Shown in pieces: positions 38,094-46,849 of a DNA stretch of 64,000 nt. The position numbers were made by a program, and so were the translations under genes. A model generated the notes under the pieces. The model was not told the DNA's origin, searched no databases, and saw only the letters and a program-made list of their open reading frames with translations. The stretch is from NCBI RefSeq assembly GCF_021398715.1, contig NZ_CP090347.1, positions 1,612,001 through 1,676,000 of the forward strand, read 5' to 3'. The DNA is from Microbacterium binotii (GTDB lineage: Bacteria > Actinomycetota > Actinomycetes > Actinomycetales > Microbacteriaceae). Numbering within the stretch: position 1 is the stretch's first letter; every line of letters starts with the position of its first letter.

Positions 38094-39089
38094 ATGGTCG
38101 CCCAGACCTCCTCCCTCGCCGTGGTCGAGCCTCTGCCCGTGCCGAGTCGCCGCGTCGCCGGGCTTGCCGTCGGGCTCGCGTCCGCGCTGGCTTTCTCCTC
38201 CAGCGGTCCGGTCGTGAAGCCGCTCATCGAGGCGGGGTGGACGCTCGGAGCCGCGCTCCTGGTGAGGATGTCGCTCGCGGCGCTCATCCTGTCGCCGGCT
38301 CTGATCCGCGCGGTGCGCCGCCGGCCGGGGCTCCTAGGCCGGCAATGGCCGCTGATCGTCGGATTCGGGCTGACGGGCGTCGCGGGTTGTCAGATCTTCT
38401 ACTTCGCCGCGATGCAGCGGATGCCAGTGGCCGTTGCGCTCCTCGTGCAGTATCTCGCGCCGGTGCTGCTCGTCCTGCTCGCGTGGGTGCGCACACGTCG
38501 CGCTCCGTCCCGACTGGTGCTCACCGGCTCCGCGGTCGCGATCCTGGGTCTCGTGCTGGTCGTGGACATCGCGGGGGCGCGCTTCGACCTCCTCGGCACG
38601 ATCTTCGCGCTCGGCGCCGCGGTCTGCGTGGGTGCGTACTTCCTGCTGTCCGAACGCACCGGCGAAGAACTGCCGCCCCTGGCGCTCGCGGCCGGGGGAC
38701 TGATCGTGGGCGCCGCCCTCATGGCCGCCCTCTGCTCGACGGGTCTGTTGCCGTTCTCCGCCCCCGATGTGTCCGTCGTGCTGGCGGGATTCGAGCTCCC
38801 GGCGTGGGTCGCCATCGGTTGGGTCGGCGCCGTGGCCACGACGCTCGGCTACTCCCTCGGGGTGATCGCCGTGCCGATGCTCGGCTCGCGGGTGGCATCC
38901 TTCATCGGGCTTTCGGAGGTTCTCTTCGCGCTGTTGTTCGCGTGGCTCCTCCTGGGCGAAGCCCCCGGCCCGGTGCAGATCGTGGGCGGTGCGGTCCTGA
39001 TCGTCGGCGTCGTGCTGGTGCGGATGGACGCCTCGGCGCCTTCGGCGCAGGCCACCGGGACTAGCGCTGCGGCTGCGCCATCGCCATGA
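38094..39089 (+). CDS. EamA/DMT-family transporter
   Basis: 331 residues, ten hydrophobic helices in two EamA repeats of five. The first repeat ends LVLVVDIAGARF, and the second contains LGYSLGVIAVPMLGSRVASFIGLSEVLFALLFAWLLLGE-like sequence typical of the family. Such carriers export amino acids or other metabolites. ATG 38094 has GGAG 6 nt ahead and is preferred over the ATG two codons upstream. Its 3' end overlaps the convergent Lrp-type gene by 29 nt. The substrate is unknown; Lrp and CGNR regulators on both sides fit an amino-acid exporter. Confidence 0.88.
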   Translation: MVAQTSSLAVVEPLPVPSRRVAGLAVGLASALAFSSSGPVVKPLIEAGWTLGAALLVRMSLAALILSPALIRAVRRRPGLLGRQWPLIVGFGLTGVAGCQIFYFAAMQRMPVAVALLVQYLAPVLLVLLAWVRTRRAPSRLVLTGSAVAILGLVLVVDIAGARFDLLGTIFALGAAVCVGAYFLLSERTGEELPPLALAAGGLIVGAALMAALCSTGLLPFSAPDVSVVLAGFELPAWVAIGWVGAVATTLGYSLGVIAVPMLGSRVASFIGLSEVLFALLFAWLLLGEAPGPVQIVGGAVLIVGVVLVRMDASAPSAQATGTSAAAAPSP

Positions 39090-39534
39090 GAGGCGTCACC
39101 CGGTAGGGGATCACTTCGTCCATGACGAGGGAGGTCTCGGTGCGCTCCACCCCGCTGATCGCGAGGATGCGGGCATCCGTGTCGAACAGGTGCTGCGCGT
39201 CTCGGCAGGCGACACGGACGAGCAGATCGACCGAGCCCGCGAGGCCGTGCGCCTGCAGCACCTCCGGAACCTCCGCCAGCTGTTCCCGGATCCGTGGGAG
39301 TTCGTGCTGTCGTACGGTGACGCTGACGTAGGCCTCGATGGGGAACCCGAGGGCACTCGTCGAGAGAGCGCGCTGGTAGCTGAGGAACGCTCCCGTGCGG
39401 TCCAGACGCGCGAGCCGTGCCTGGACCGTGTTCCGGGACAGCTGAAGGCGCTCGGCGAGTGCGACGACCGTTGCGCGATGGTCGTCAGCGAGGGCGCGGA
39501 GCAGCTCGATGTCGATACGGTCCAAGGCGGGCAT
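39061..39534 (-). CDS. Lrp/AsnC-family transcription regulator
   Basis: 157 residues. An N-terminal helix-turn-helix (ALAERLQLSRNTVQARLARL, about 22-45) is followed by a RAM/AsnC ligand-binding domain with the VSVTVR strand and the GSVDLLVRVACRD segment. ATG 39534 is preferred over the open frame to 39576. TAGCGT lies 8 nt ahead, and two palindromes lie around its -35 region, consistent with autoregulation. It overlaps the EamA gene 3' end and may also control that exporter. Confidence 0.9.
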   Translation of the reverse strand: MPALDRIDIELLRALADDHRATVVALAERLQLSRNTVQARLARLDRTGAFLSYQRALSTSALGFPIEAYVSVTVRQHELPRIREQLAEVPEVLQAHGLAGSVDLLVRVACRDAQHLFDTDARILAISGVERTETSLVMDEVIPYRVTPLMAMAQPQR

Positions 39535-39556
39535 GATGCGCAACGCTAGCAGCAGT

Positions 39557-39583
39557 CGACAGTGTCGTTTGCGCATATTGCGC
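39557..39583 (-). promoter_or_regulatory. Two palindromes upstream of the Lrp-type gene
   Basis: CGACA-G-TGTCG (39557-39567) and GCGCA-TAT-TGCGC (39571-39583) lie just upstream of the candidate -10 (39548-39543) of the Lrp gene, over its -35 position. They fit an Lrp/AsnC autoregulatory site. The strand given is that of the gene. Confidence 0.5.
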
Positions 39584-39591
39584 GGCGGGGG

Positions 39592-41340
39592 TCACGAAGC
39601 GGTGGGGCTCGGAGAGGCACCTTGCGTCGTGAACAGACCCAGTCCGTGCTCCTTCAGGATGTTGTACGCGTCGGCGTAGGTCTCCGGTTCCGGAGCATCG
39701 CTCGGGCCGTAGCGCTCCAGGAGGAGGCCGAGCAGCCCCTTCGCGGGCGATGTCAGCGGCTTGTCGGAGTTGCGGATCTCTTCCAGCTCGTCCTCCTGCA
39801 GCAGAGGCGGCACATAGGCGGGGTTCACGGTCGGCCAGGTGGACGGGTCGCGCGGCTCGGTCAGATTCGTCGCGCCGAACAGGGTGGGAGCGCCGCGGTC
39901 GCGATCGGTCAGCGGTTCGAGACCGTGCAGCTGGCAGAGGGTCGCGATGACGGCCGCGTGATGGATCTCCTCATTGATGACCGTTCCGGCTCGTGTGTAC
40001 GCCGAGACGGCGATCGCGGGCACCCGCAGTCCGAGTCGATCGAAACGGAAGCCCATCTCGCCCTCCGCCGCCTCGGGGTCGGGAGGAGTGGCCCTGGGCG
40101 GTACGACGTGGTCGTACGTGCCGCCGTGCTCGTCGAACGTGATGAGCAGGAGGGTGTTCAGCGCGTGGGAGCCTTCGCTGCTGTCGGAGGTGCGGATCGC
40201 GTCGTAGACGCTCGCCACGAGGGCTTCGCCGGCGCGGACGTCCGACACCGCCGAGTCGAACACGGGGGAGCCGTCGACCTCGCTTCCGCGCACGACGCCG
40301 AAGGGTGGGTGGAAGTCGTTGTGGTTGTAGACCATCCGCGGCTCGATGAACGCGTAGTCGGGAAGCGTTCCGGCCTTCGCGTCCGCGAAGAACCGGTCCA
40401 TGTACGCGAAATGGTCGGTACGCCAGTACTTCTCGAGCACGGGCGCGTGCATGACACCCGTGAGGGAGACGAGCTGCTGTTCGTCGAAGTAGATGCGCCA
40501 GCTGCGACCCGCCTCCTCCAGGCGGTTGAAGATCGTCGGCGCCGGAGCCGCATCGAGCCACTTGCTGTAGCCGCCGCCACCGCGATTGGTGACGAAACCG
40601 TGTGACGTCGACGCATGGAAGAAGGAACGGTTGCAGTACGTCTGGCTGGGCACGGCGCAGTGCCAATGGTCGTACACCGCGAACCCTTGAGCGAGCGTGG
40701 AGAGCACCGGCAGCATCGCGGGGGAGAATCCGCCCATGATGACGTCGGTGTCCGCCGGGGATGGTTCTCTGCCCTTGCTCGTGCGTCGATAGTTCGCCAC
40801 GTAGTCGCGCACGAAGCCCTGCATCGTCGGAGTGCTGTCTGCGGAGGGGGCGTTCCACGGAGCGCGAAGCGGCCGGTGCCAGGAGGTCTCGTTGGATGCG
40901 GGGTCGACGGTGCCGAAGATCTGGGTGTTCACGTGAGGGTACGTCTCGCCCGGATCCGGGTCGGGCGAGCACATGATGTCATCGGTGCTGCCCGTGTACA
41001 CGTGCGCAGGCACCGTCCGCCCGTCGGGCGCGGGGTTCGAATAGTCGCCGAACGTGAGACCGTCGAACCGCGCACCGGTGGGCAGCGTCTCGGGTGTGTA
41101 GAGGTGGCCGAGAAGGTTGTCGAACGACCGGTTCTCGCCCATGAGGACCACGACGTGGGCGAACGCGGGCTCGTTCGCGGCGCGTGACGGACGCGTCGAG
41201 GCCTGCACGGTCGCCGCCCCCGCTCCGGCGGCTCCTCCCAGGGCCAGTCCGCCGAGGGCCAGCCCACCCACCCGAAGGAAGTCGCGCCGGGAGGCTGCTC
41301 CGGCATCCGGGTGCGGATCGTTCCTCGGTCGGCGGCTCAT
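39592..41340 (-). CDS. Tat-exported phosphoesterase of the phospholipase C family
   Basis: 582 residues. A twin-arginine signal (SRRDFLRVGG, 17-26) is followed by a hydrophobic Gly/Ala/Leu stretch. The mature domain starts with VVVLMGENRSFDNLLGHLY (Glu69, Asn70), the metal-binding motif of PF04185 phosphoesterases such as PlcC and AcpA. FDEHGGTYDHVVPP near residue 400 supplies further metal ligands. It probably cleaves phospholipids or phosphomonoesters outside the cell. The Tat machinery is encoded at 54710-55780. TAGCCT lies 9 nt before the ATG. Confidence 0.88.
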   Translation of the reverse strand: MSRRPRNDPHPDAGAASRRDFLRVGGLALGGLALGGAAGAGAATVQASTRPSRAANEPAFAHVVVLMGENRSFDNLLGHLYTPETLPTGARFDGLTFGDYSNPAPDGRTVPAHVYTGSTDDIMCSPDPDPGETYPHVNTQIFGTVDPASNETSWHRPLRAPWNAPSADSTPTMQGFVRDYVANYRRTSKGREPSPADTDVIMGGFSPAMLPVLSTLAQGFAVYDHWHCAVPSQTYCNRSFFHASTSHGFVTNRGGGGYSKWLDAAPAPTIFNRLEEAGRSWRIYFDEQQLVSLTGVMHAPVLEKYWRTDHFAYMDRFFADAKAGTLPDYAFIEPRMVYNHNDFHPPFGVVRGSEVDGSPVFDSAVSDVRAGEALVASVYDAIRTSDSSEGSHALNTLLLITFDEHGGTYDHVVPPRATPPDPEAAEGEMGFRFDRLGLRVPAIAVSAYTRAGTVINEEIHHAAVIATLCQLHGLEPLTDRDRGAPTLFGATNLTEPRDPSTWPTVNPAYVPPLLQEDELEEIRNSDKPLTSPAKGLLGLLLERYGPSDAPEPETYADAYNILKEHGLGLFTTQGASPSPTAS

Positions 41341-41384
41341 CGTGGAGACAGGCTACGGCATCGCACTCGAGGTATCGCGGCGGC

Positions 41385-41978
41385 TCAGACGGAGGAGTAG
41401 GAGAGCAGCCGCAGCACACCGTGCTCCCACGAGAATTCCTGCGCCGATCCGTTGCCGAGCCGATCGCCGTCGGCGGGAAGCTGCTCGTCGGTCGCGAAGG
41501 CGAGCACTTCGCGGATCAGGGCGCCGTGAGCGACGGCGACCACGGCGGGCGGCTCGCCCTCCGTCGATGCGTCGTCGATGACCCGCGCCACGGCACGCAG
41601 GGCGCGCTCTCGCAGCTGCTCACGCGTCTCGGCGCCCGGCACCTGCGCATCCGGCCCGCGTCCCCAGCGCGCGGCGAGCTCATCGATGGACACTCCCTCG
41701 GCCTCGCCGTACGAGCGCTCGCGCAGCTCCGGATAACGGGCGGTCACGGGCCGCTCCAGGATCGCCCCGATGATGTCCGCCGTCTCGGCTGCGCGCTGCA
41801 GGTCGCTCGAGACGAGCACGAGCGACATGGCCGTGTCGAGGCGGTCGCGCAGCGCGAGGCCGGCCTCGCGCGCCTGCGCGCGTCCGGTGTCGTTGAGGGG
41901 GATGTCTGTCGCGCCCTGGATGAGGCGCGCGCGGTTCCAGTCGGTTTCGCCGTGGCGGATCAGGATGAGGTGGGTCAC
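41385..41978 (-). CDS. Histidine phosphatase family protein
   Basis: 197 residues, phosphoglycerate-mutase-like fold. The catalytic LIRHGETDWN is at 6-15 (His9), with SSDLQRAAETA and the second catalytic His in VAVAHGALIREVL. Broad-specificity phosphatase or cobalamin/phosphoglycerate-type functions cannot be told apart. It starts at a GTG and follows the sirtuin gene by 26 nt on the same strand, so the two may be cotranscribed. Confidence 0.87.
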   Translation of the reverse strand: MTHLILIRHGETDWNRARLIQGATDIPLNDTGRAQAREAGLALRDRLDTAMSLVLVSSDLQRAAETADIIGAILERPVTARYPELRERSYGEAEGVSIDELAARWGRGPDAQVPGAETREQLRERALRAVARVIDDASTEGEPPAVVAVAHGALIREVLAFATDEQLPADGDRLGNGSAQEFSWEHGVLRLLSYSSV

Positions 41979-42004
41979 AGGCCTGTCAGAGTGTCGAAGC
42001 GGAG

Positions 42005-42856
42005 TCAGCGTCGGCGGGGAAGAGCCTCGGCCAGAGCGGTGAGCACCTCACTCGTCCCGGCGTCGACCTTGACCGTCGCCCGAGCATCGGCCCGGGTCTG
42101 TCCGCGGTTGACGATGACCACCGGAAGCCTACGTCGCCGAGCGCGCTCGACCAATCTGATGCCCGAGTTCACGACGAGGGAGGAGCCCGCCACCAGAAGC
42201 GCATCGGCGGTGCGCACCAGCTGTTCGGCTTCGCGGAACCGCTCAGCAGGGATGAACTCGCCGAAGAAGACGACGTCCGGCTTGAGCACGCCTCCGCACA
42301 CACTGCATTCGGGGATGCGGAAACCTTCCACCTCGGCCCCCGCGACGTCGCCGTCCGGACCGAGCGGCAGCTCTTCCGTCGCGCTCAGCCAGGGATTGTC
42401 CGCTTCGACCCGTGCGGCGAGATCCCGCCGATCGAAAACCTGCCCGCACTGGAGGCAGCCCACGCGTCGCATCGTGCCGTGCAGCTCGACTACGCGACGA
42501 GAGCCGGCACGCACGTGAAGCCCGTCGACGTTCTGCGTGATGACACCGCTCGTGATGTCCTCGCCCTCGAGCTGGGCGAGGGCTCGGTGGCCCTCGTTGG
42601 GCTGGGCCGCGGCGAAGCGCCGCCAGCCGAGGTGGCTGCCCACCCAGTAGCGCCGTCTGGCGCTCTCCTCAGCGAGGAACTGCTCGACGCTCATGGGCTT
42701 GCGCACCGGTGCGCCCTGTCCGCGATAATCCGGGATGCCGGAGTCCGTCGACACACCGGCGCCGGTGAGGACGGCGACCCGGCGGCCGGCCAGCGCGTCG
42801 ATCGCGCGCTCCAGCTGAGCGAGGGCGGTCGGATCGGGTTCCGTCACGAGTGGCAC
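42005..42856 (-). CDS. NAD-dependent protein deacylase, sirtuin family
   Basis: 283 residues. TGAGVSTDSGIPDYRG is at 31-46, QNVDGLH at 108-114, the catalytic His126 in LHGTMRR, and a complete zinc site: Cys134-x2-Cys137 and Cys184-x2-Cys187. It removes acetyl or other acyl groups from lysines with NAD consumption. The GTG at 42856 follows AGGAGG with 4-nt spacing. The class with an insertion between the zinc pairs (about 145-180) is common in actinomycetes. Confidence 0.92.
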   Translation of the reverse strand: MPLVTEPDPTALAQLERAIDALAGRRVAVLTGAGVSTDSGIPDYRGQGAPVRKPMSVEQFLAEESARRRYWVGSHLGWRRFAAAQPNEGHRALAQLEGEDITSGVITQNVDGLHVRAGSRRVVELHGTMRRVGCLQCGQVFDRRDLAARVEADNPWLSATEELPLGPDGDVAGAEVEGFRIPECSVCGGVLKPDVVFFGEFIPAERFREAEQLVRTADALLVAGSSLVVNSGIRLVERARRRRLPVVIVNRGQTRADARATVKVDAGTSEVLTALAEALPRRR

Positions 42857-42946
42857 AGTACCTCCTGCTGCCGAGCCTACGCCTGCCGGTTTGCGGGCAT
42901 GTTTCGTCGCCCGTGTCCGGGCTGGTTAGCTGGCGGGGGAGGACCC

Positions 42947-43765
42947 ATGCACCTGGAACAGATCACCGACGCCGACGATGCGCGCCTGCACGACTACCGC
43001 AGCCTCACCGACGTCGCACTGCGGCGCGTGTCGGAGCCGGTGGAGGGGCTGTACATCGCGGAATCCGCCAAGGTGATCGCGCGGGCGCTCGCGGCGGGCC
43101 ATCGACCGCGGTCGGTGCTCGTGCAGCAGAAGTGGGTCGACGAGGTGTCAGGGCTCCTGGCGCACACGGACACGCCGGTATACGTCGTCCCGGCCGAGGT
43201 CGCCGAGTCGGTCACCGGGTACAGCGTGCACCGCGGCGCCCTCGCGGCGATGCACCGGCCGACGCTGCCGGATGTGGCCGACCTCCTGCGGGGTGCCCGC
43301 ACGGTGCTCGTCCTCGAGGACATCGTCGATCACACGAACGTCGGCGCGGCCCTCCGCGCGGCCGCGGGGATGGGAGCGGATGCGGTCCTCGTGACCGAGC
43401 GATGCGCGGACCCGCTCTACCGCCGCAGTGTGCGGGTCAGCATGGGCACCGTCTTCCAGGTGCCGTGGACCCGCCTCCCGGCGTGGCCCGAGGCGCGGGG
43501 GCTCTTCGACGAGGCGGGGTTCCACCTGGCCGCTCTCGCGCTGGCGGACGACGCCGTCGCGCTCGAGTCGTTCGCGGCGTCGAGACCCGAGCGGGTGGCG
43601 CTGCTGCTCGGGGCGGAGGGCGACGGCCTGAGCCGCGGTGCGCTGCGGGCAGCCGACACGGTCGTGACGATCCCTATGGCGGGCGGGGTCGACTCCCTGA
43701 ATGTGGCGTCTGCGGGCGCCGTGGCGCTCTGGGCGCTCGCTCACCCGCCCGCGGCGGGGTCCTGA
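42947..43765 (+). CDS. SpoU/TrmH-family RNA 2'-O-methyltransferase
   Basis: 272 residues. An N-terminal substrate-binding domain (about 1-95) precedes the SPOUT knot with LVLEDIVDHTNVGAALRAA (motif 1, Asn and Arg), GAEGDGLSRG (motif 2) and SLNVASAGAVALWAL (motif 3). It probably methylates a ribose in rRNA or tRNA; the target is not predictable. ATG 42947 follows GGGGAGG. Its last 25 nt overlap the convergent SGNH hydrolase gene. Confidence 0.9.
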   Translation: MHLEQITDADDARLHDYRSLTDVALRRVSEPVEGLYIAESAKVIARALAAGHRPRSVLVQQKWVDEVSGLLAHTDTPVYVVPAEVAESVTGYSVHRGALAAMHRPTLPDVADLLRGARTVLVLEDIVDHTNVGAALRAAAGMGADAVLVTERCADPLYRRSVRVSMGTVFQVPWTRLPAWPEARGLFDEAGFHLAALALADDAVALESFAASRPERVALLLGAEGDGLSRGALRAADTVVTIPMAGGVDSLNVASAGAVALWALAHPPAAGS

Positions 43766-44592
43766 TCCTCGATACGCGCCACGCGCGACGCCTCAGGACG
43801 CTTCGCCGTCACGTGGTCGCCGGACGATTGGTGCCGCAGGCGCCGAAGCACCCAGGGCACGAGGTAGGTCCGCGCCCAGACCAGATCGTCGGCCCGGGCC
43901 GCACGCCAGTTCCGCACCGCGATCGGCGCAGGCTGCATCGGGGTCAGGTCGTTGGGGACGTTGAGGGCCCTCAGCACCATCCGCGCGACCTCGTGATGCC
44001 CGAGGGTGTTCAGATGCAGGCGGTCGTCCGCGAAGAAGCGGGTGTCCTGGATCTCCTTCAGGCCCCACTGGTCCGCGACGATGCAGTCGTACCGGTCGGC
44101 GATCGCGCGCAGATTCTCGTTGTAGATCGCGACCTTCCCGCGGAAGCCGCGGAACACGGGCGAGAAGTTCGTGTCGATGCCCGTGAACACGACGACGGTG
44201 GCGCCGGTCGATGAGAGCCGGATGACCGCATCCTCGAACTGCTGCGAGATCTCATCCGGATCGGTGCCGGGGCGGATGACGTCGTTGCCGCCCGCGCAGA
44301 AGCTGATGAGGTCGGGGGAGAGAGCGAGGGCGGGCTCGATCTGCTCGGCGACGATCTGGCCGATCAGACGACCGCGCACCGCGAGATTCGCGTACGCGAA
44401 GTCATCGACACCGGCGCCCAGCACCTCGGCGACGCGGTCGGCCCAACCGCGGTTGCCGCCCGGCGAGTCGGGCGAGGGATCACCGAGGCCTTCGGTGAAG
44501 GAGTCGCCGATGGCGACGAAACGCCGCCACGGATGTACCTGATCGTTGGCAACGTAGGGCGTGCGGTGCGGCAGAGCCGATTCGGTCGTCAT
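43741..44592 (-). CDS. SGNH/GDSL-family hydrolase
   Basis: 283 residues. Block I is AIGDSFTEG (Ser31), block III is CAGGNDV and block V is DRLHLNTLGH with the catalytic Asp and His, so the catalytic set is complete. No signal peptide is visible, so it is probably cytoplasmic, an esterase or acylhydrolase. The C-terminal 60 residues are basic and probably disordered. ATG 44592 follows AGGAGG. Confidence 0.88.
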   Translation of the reverse strand: MTTESALPHRTPYVANDQVHPWRRFVAIGDSFTEGLGDPSPDSPGGNRGWADRVAEVLGAGVDDFAYANLAVRGRLIGQIVAEQIEPALALSPDLISFCAGGNDVIRPGTDPDEISQQFEDAVIRLSSTGATVVVFTGIDTNFSPVFRGFRGKVAIYNENLRAIADRYDCIVADQWGLKEIQDTRFFADDRLHLNTLGHHEVARMVLRALNVPNDLTPMQPAPIAVRNWRAARADDLVWARTYLVPWVLRRLRHQSSGDHVTAKRPEASRVARIEDQDPAAGG

Positions 44593-44699
44593 CGTTCCTC
44601 CTGACCTCTCAGCGTAGCCCCGCGTCCTGAGCGCAGGTCGAGGCCGGGTGTCCGCGATCTCGCCTATCGTGGATTCTCGCGTTCGAGAAGGGAGGTGCG

Positions 44700-46565
44700 A
44701 TGGACGACGAGCGGGAGGCCACCATCGACGCCGATCGGATCGACGAGCACGGAGCCGAACACATCGGCAGTTTCGCCGCCGAGCACCTCTCCCCGACGTA
44801 TCCGCAACGAGCGCCGTGGGGAACCGCGCAGCGGCTGCGTGCCTGGCAGGCGGAGGCTCTCGACCAGTACTTCTCGCTGGACGGTCCCGACGGCGTAGGA
44901 AAGGGGCCTCGTGACTTCCTGGCCGCGGCCACGCCCGGGGCCGGCAAGACGACGTTCGCGCTGCGTCTCGCGAGTGAGCTGCTGCGCCGTGGGGTCGTCG
45001 ACCGCATCATCGTGGTCGCACCGACGGAGCACCTCAAGACGCAGTGGGCCGATGCGGCGGCGCGGGTGGGCATCCGACTCGATCCCCACTTCAGCAATCG
45101 GCACACCGTTCCCGCCCGGCAGTATCACGGCGTCGCCGTGACGTACGCGCAGGTCGCCGTGAAGGCGTCCGTCCACCAGTACCTGACGATCGAGAAGCGC
45201 AGTCTCGTGGTCCTCGACGAGGTGCACCACGGCGGCGACGCCCTCAGCTGGGGCGATGCACTGCGTGAGGCGTACGGCCGCGCCACTCGCCGGCTGCTGC
45301 TGTCCGGCACGCCCTTCCGCTCGGATACCGCCCCCATCCCGTTCGTCGAGTACCACCCCGACGCCAAGGGCAACCGCATCTCCCGCACCGACTACGCGTA
45401 CGGCTATCGTCGCGCGCTCGAGGACGGCGTCGTGCGACCCGTGCTGTTCATGGTCTATGCCGGGCACATGCGCTGGCGCACCAAGACGGGCGACGAGATG
45501 GAGGCGCAGCTCGGGCAGGACAACACGAAGGACATCACCTCCCAGGCGTGGCGCACCGCGCTCGCGCCGGAGGGGGAGTGGATCTCCGCTGTCCTTCGCT
45601 CCGCCGATCGGCGCCTCTCCGAGGTGCGGGAGCAGGTCCCCGACGCGGGCGGCCTCGTGATCGCGACCGACCAGACGGCGGCGCGCGCGTACGCGGACAT
45701 CCTGCAGCAGATCTCCGGGGAACCCGTCACCGTCGTCCTCTCCGACGAGGCCGAAGCGTCCTCTCGCATCGAAACGTTCTCCGCCTCGGATTCGCGCTGG
45801 ATGGTGGCGGTGCGGATGGTGTCCGAAGGCGTGGACGTGCCGCGCCTCGCGGTCGGCGTGTACGCGACCTCTGCGTCGACCCCGCTGTTCTTCGCGCAGG
45901 CGATCGGTCGCTTCGTGCGTGCGCGGCGTCGCGGTGAGACCGCGAGCGTGTTCCTCCCCAACGTCCCGCAGCTCCTGACACTCGCCAACGAGATGGAGCG
46001 CCAGCGCGACCACGCGCTCGACCGCGAGAGCGATGCGGAGGACATGTGGGACGCCGAAGAGGACATGATGAATGCGGCGGAGCGTGAAGACTCCGCATCC
46101 GACGCCCTCACCGAAGAGTTCGCGTACCAGGCTCTCGGTGCGAACGCCCACTTCGACCGTGTTCTCTTCGACGGCAAGGAGTTCGGTCAGCTCGCCGTGC
46201 CCGGCACGCCGGAGGAAGAGGAGTTCCTGGGTATCCCCGGGCTCCTCGAGCCGGAGCACGTGCACGAACTCCTGATGCAGCGCCAAGCCCGTCAGGGACG
46301 CCATCGCTCCGCACGGGAAGCGCGCGAGGCGGCAGGGGACCAGGAGCCGCCGAGCGACATCCCCGCGCCCCTTCACCGCACGCTCAAGGAACAGCGTCAG
46401 CTGCTCAACAGCCTCGTGGGACTGTACGCGCGGCAGAGCGGCGAGCCGCACGGCGCGGTACACACCGAACTGCGTCGACTGTGCGGGGGGCCCGCGGTGT
46501 CCCACGCGACCGTCGCTCAGTTGCAGGCCCGGATCGAACTGCTGCGCAAGCGCGTCCACAGCTGA
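44700..46565 (+). CDS. DEAD/DEAH-box superfamily 2 helicase
   Basis: 621 residues. Walker A TPGAGKTT is at 78-85, motif II DEVHH at 173-177 and motif III SGTPFRSD at 202-209. The C-terminal RecA domain includes MVSEGVDVPRLAVGVYAT and QAIGRFVRARRRG (motifs V and VI). A long acidic, Glu/Met-rich stretch follows (about 430-475) and then a helical tail of about 100 residues. This solitary form is common in actinomycetes; whether it acts on DNA or RNA is unknown. ATG 44700 follows GGGAGG. Confidence 0.88.
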   Translation: MDDEREATIDADRIDEHGAEHIGSFAAEHLSPTYPQRAPWGTAQRLRAWQAEALDQYFSLDGPDGVGKGPRDFLAAATPGAGKTTFALRLASELLRRGVVDRIIVVAPTEHLKTQWADAAARVGIRLDPHFSNRHTVPARQYHGVAVTYAQVAVKASVHQYLTIEKRSLVVLDEVHHGGDALSWGDALREAYGRATRRLLLSGTPFRSDTAPIPFVEYHPDAKGNRISRTDYAYGYRRALEDGVVRPVLFMVYAGHMRWRTKTGDEMEAQLGQDNTKDITSQAWRTALAPEGEWISAVLRSADRRLSEVREQVPDAGGLVIATDQTAARAYADILQQISGEPVTVVLSDEAEASSRIETFSASDSRWMVAVRMVSEGVDVPRLAVGVYATSASTPLFFAQAIGRFVRARRRGETASVFLPNVPQLLTLANEMERQRDHALDRESDAEDMWDAEEDMMNAAEREDSASDALTEEFAYQALGANAHFDRVLFDGKEFGQLAVPGTPEEEEFLGIPGLLEPEHVHELLMQRQARQGRHRSAREAREAAGDQEPPSDIPAPLHRTLKEQRQLLNSLVGLYARQSGEPHGAVHTELRRLCGGPAVSHATVAQLQARIELLRKRVHS

Positions 46566-46601
46566 GGGGCTGTGGGCAACGGTCCGCCTCGCACACAAAG
46601 A

Positions 46602-46631
46602 AGAAGAGGGCCCCTTCCGGGACCCTCTTCT
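46602..46631. terminator. Bidirectional terminator between the helicase gene and tRNA-Leu
   Basis: AGAAGAGGG pairs with CCCTCTTCT; after one mismatch CCC pairs with GGG around a 4-nt loop. On the - strand it is followed by a T-rich run, so it probably ends the tRNA transcript, and it also lies 37 nt after the helicase stop. Confidence 0.78.
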
Positions 46632-46638
46632 GTCACTG

Positions 46639-46723
46639 TGCGCGAGGGGGGACTTGAACCCCCACGCCCTATACGGGCACTAGCACCTCAAGCTAGCGCG
46701 TCTACCTATTCCGCCACCCGCGC
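46639..46723 (-). tRNA. tRNA-Leu (anticodon GAG)
   Basis: 85 nt with a full cloverleaf: acceptor GCGCGGG pairs with CTCGCGC (one G-U), the D-arm TGGCGGAATAGGTAGACGC is leucine-like, the anticodon stem CTAGC/GCTAG encloses loop TTGAGGT, then a long variable arm and T-loop GGTTCAAGTCC. The long variable arm confirms the class II leucine type. CCA is not encoded (the gene ends with discriminator A). It decodes CUC, a major leucine codon in this GC-rich DNA. Confidence 0.96.
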
Positions 46724-46836
46724 AGTGTTTTCGTCGCTTTCGCAACGAGGAGCAACGTTACCACGTCCCGTGTCCGGTCGTTAATCCGGCGCGGCCCGCG
46801 TGTGTCGCGCGTCATGGGATGGACACACGGAGCCGG

Positions 46837-46842
46837 TAGCCT
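46837..46842 (+). promoter_or_regulatory. Leaderless -10 element of the M20 peptidase gene
   Basis: TAGCCT lies 7 nt before the ATG at 46850, with no ribosome-binding site. Confidence 0.6.
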
Positions 46843-46849
46843 GAACACC

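Noticed and set aside
46639..46723. tRNA-Leu as an integration site
   Set aside because: No integrase gene and no repeat of the tRNA 3' end was seen near it; the flanking genes are ordinary chromosomal genes.
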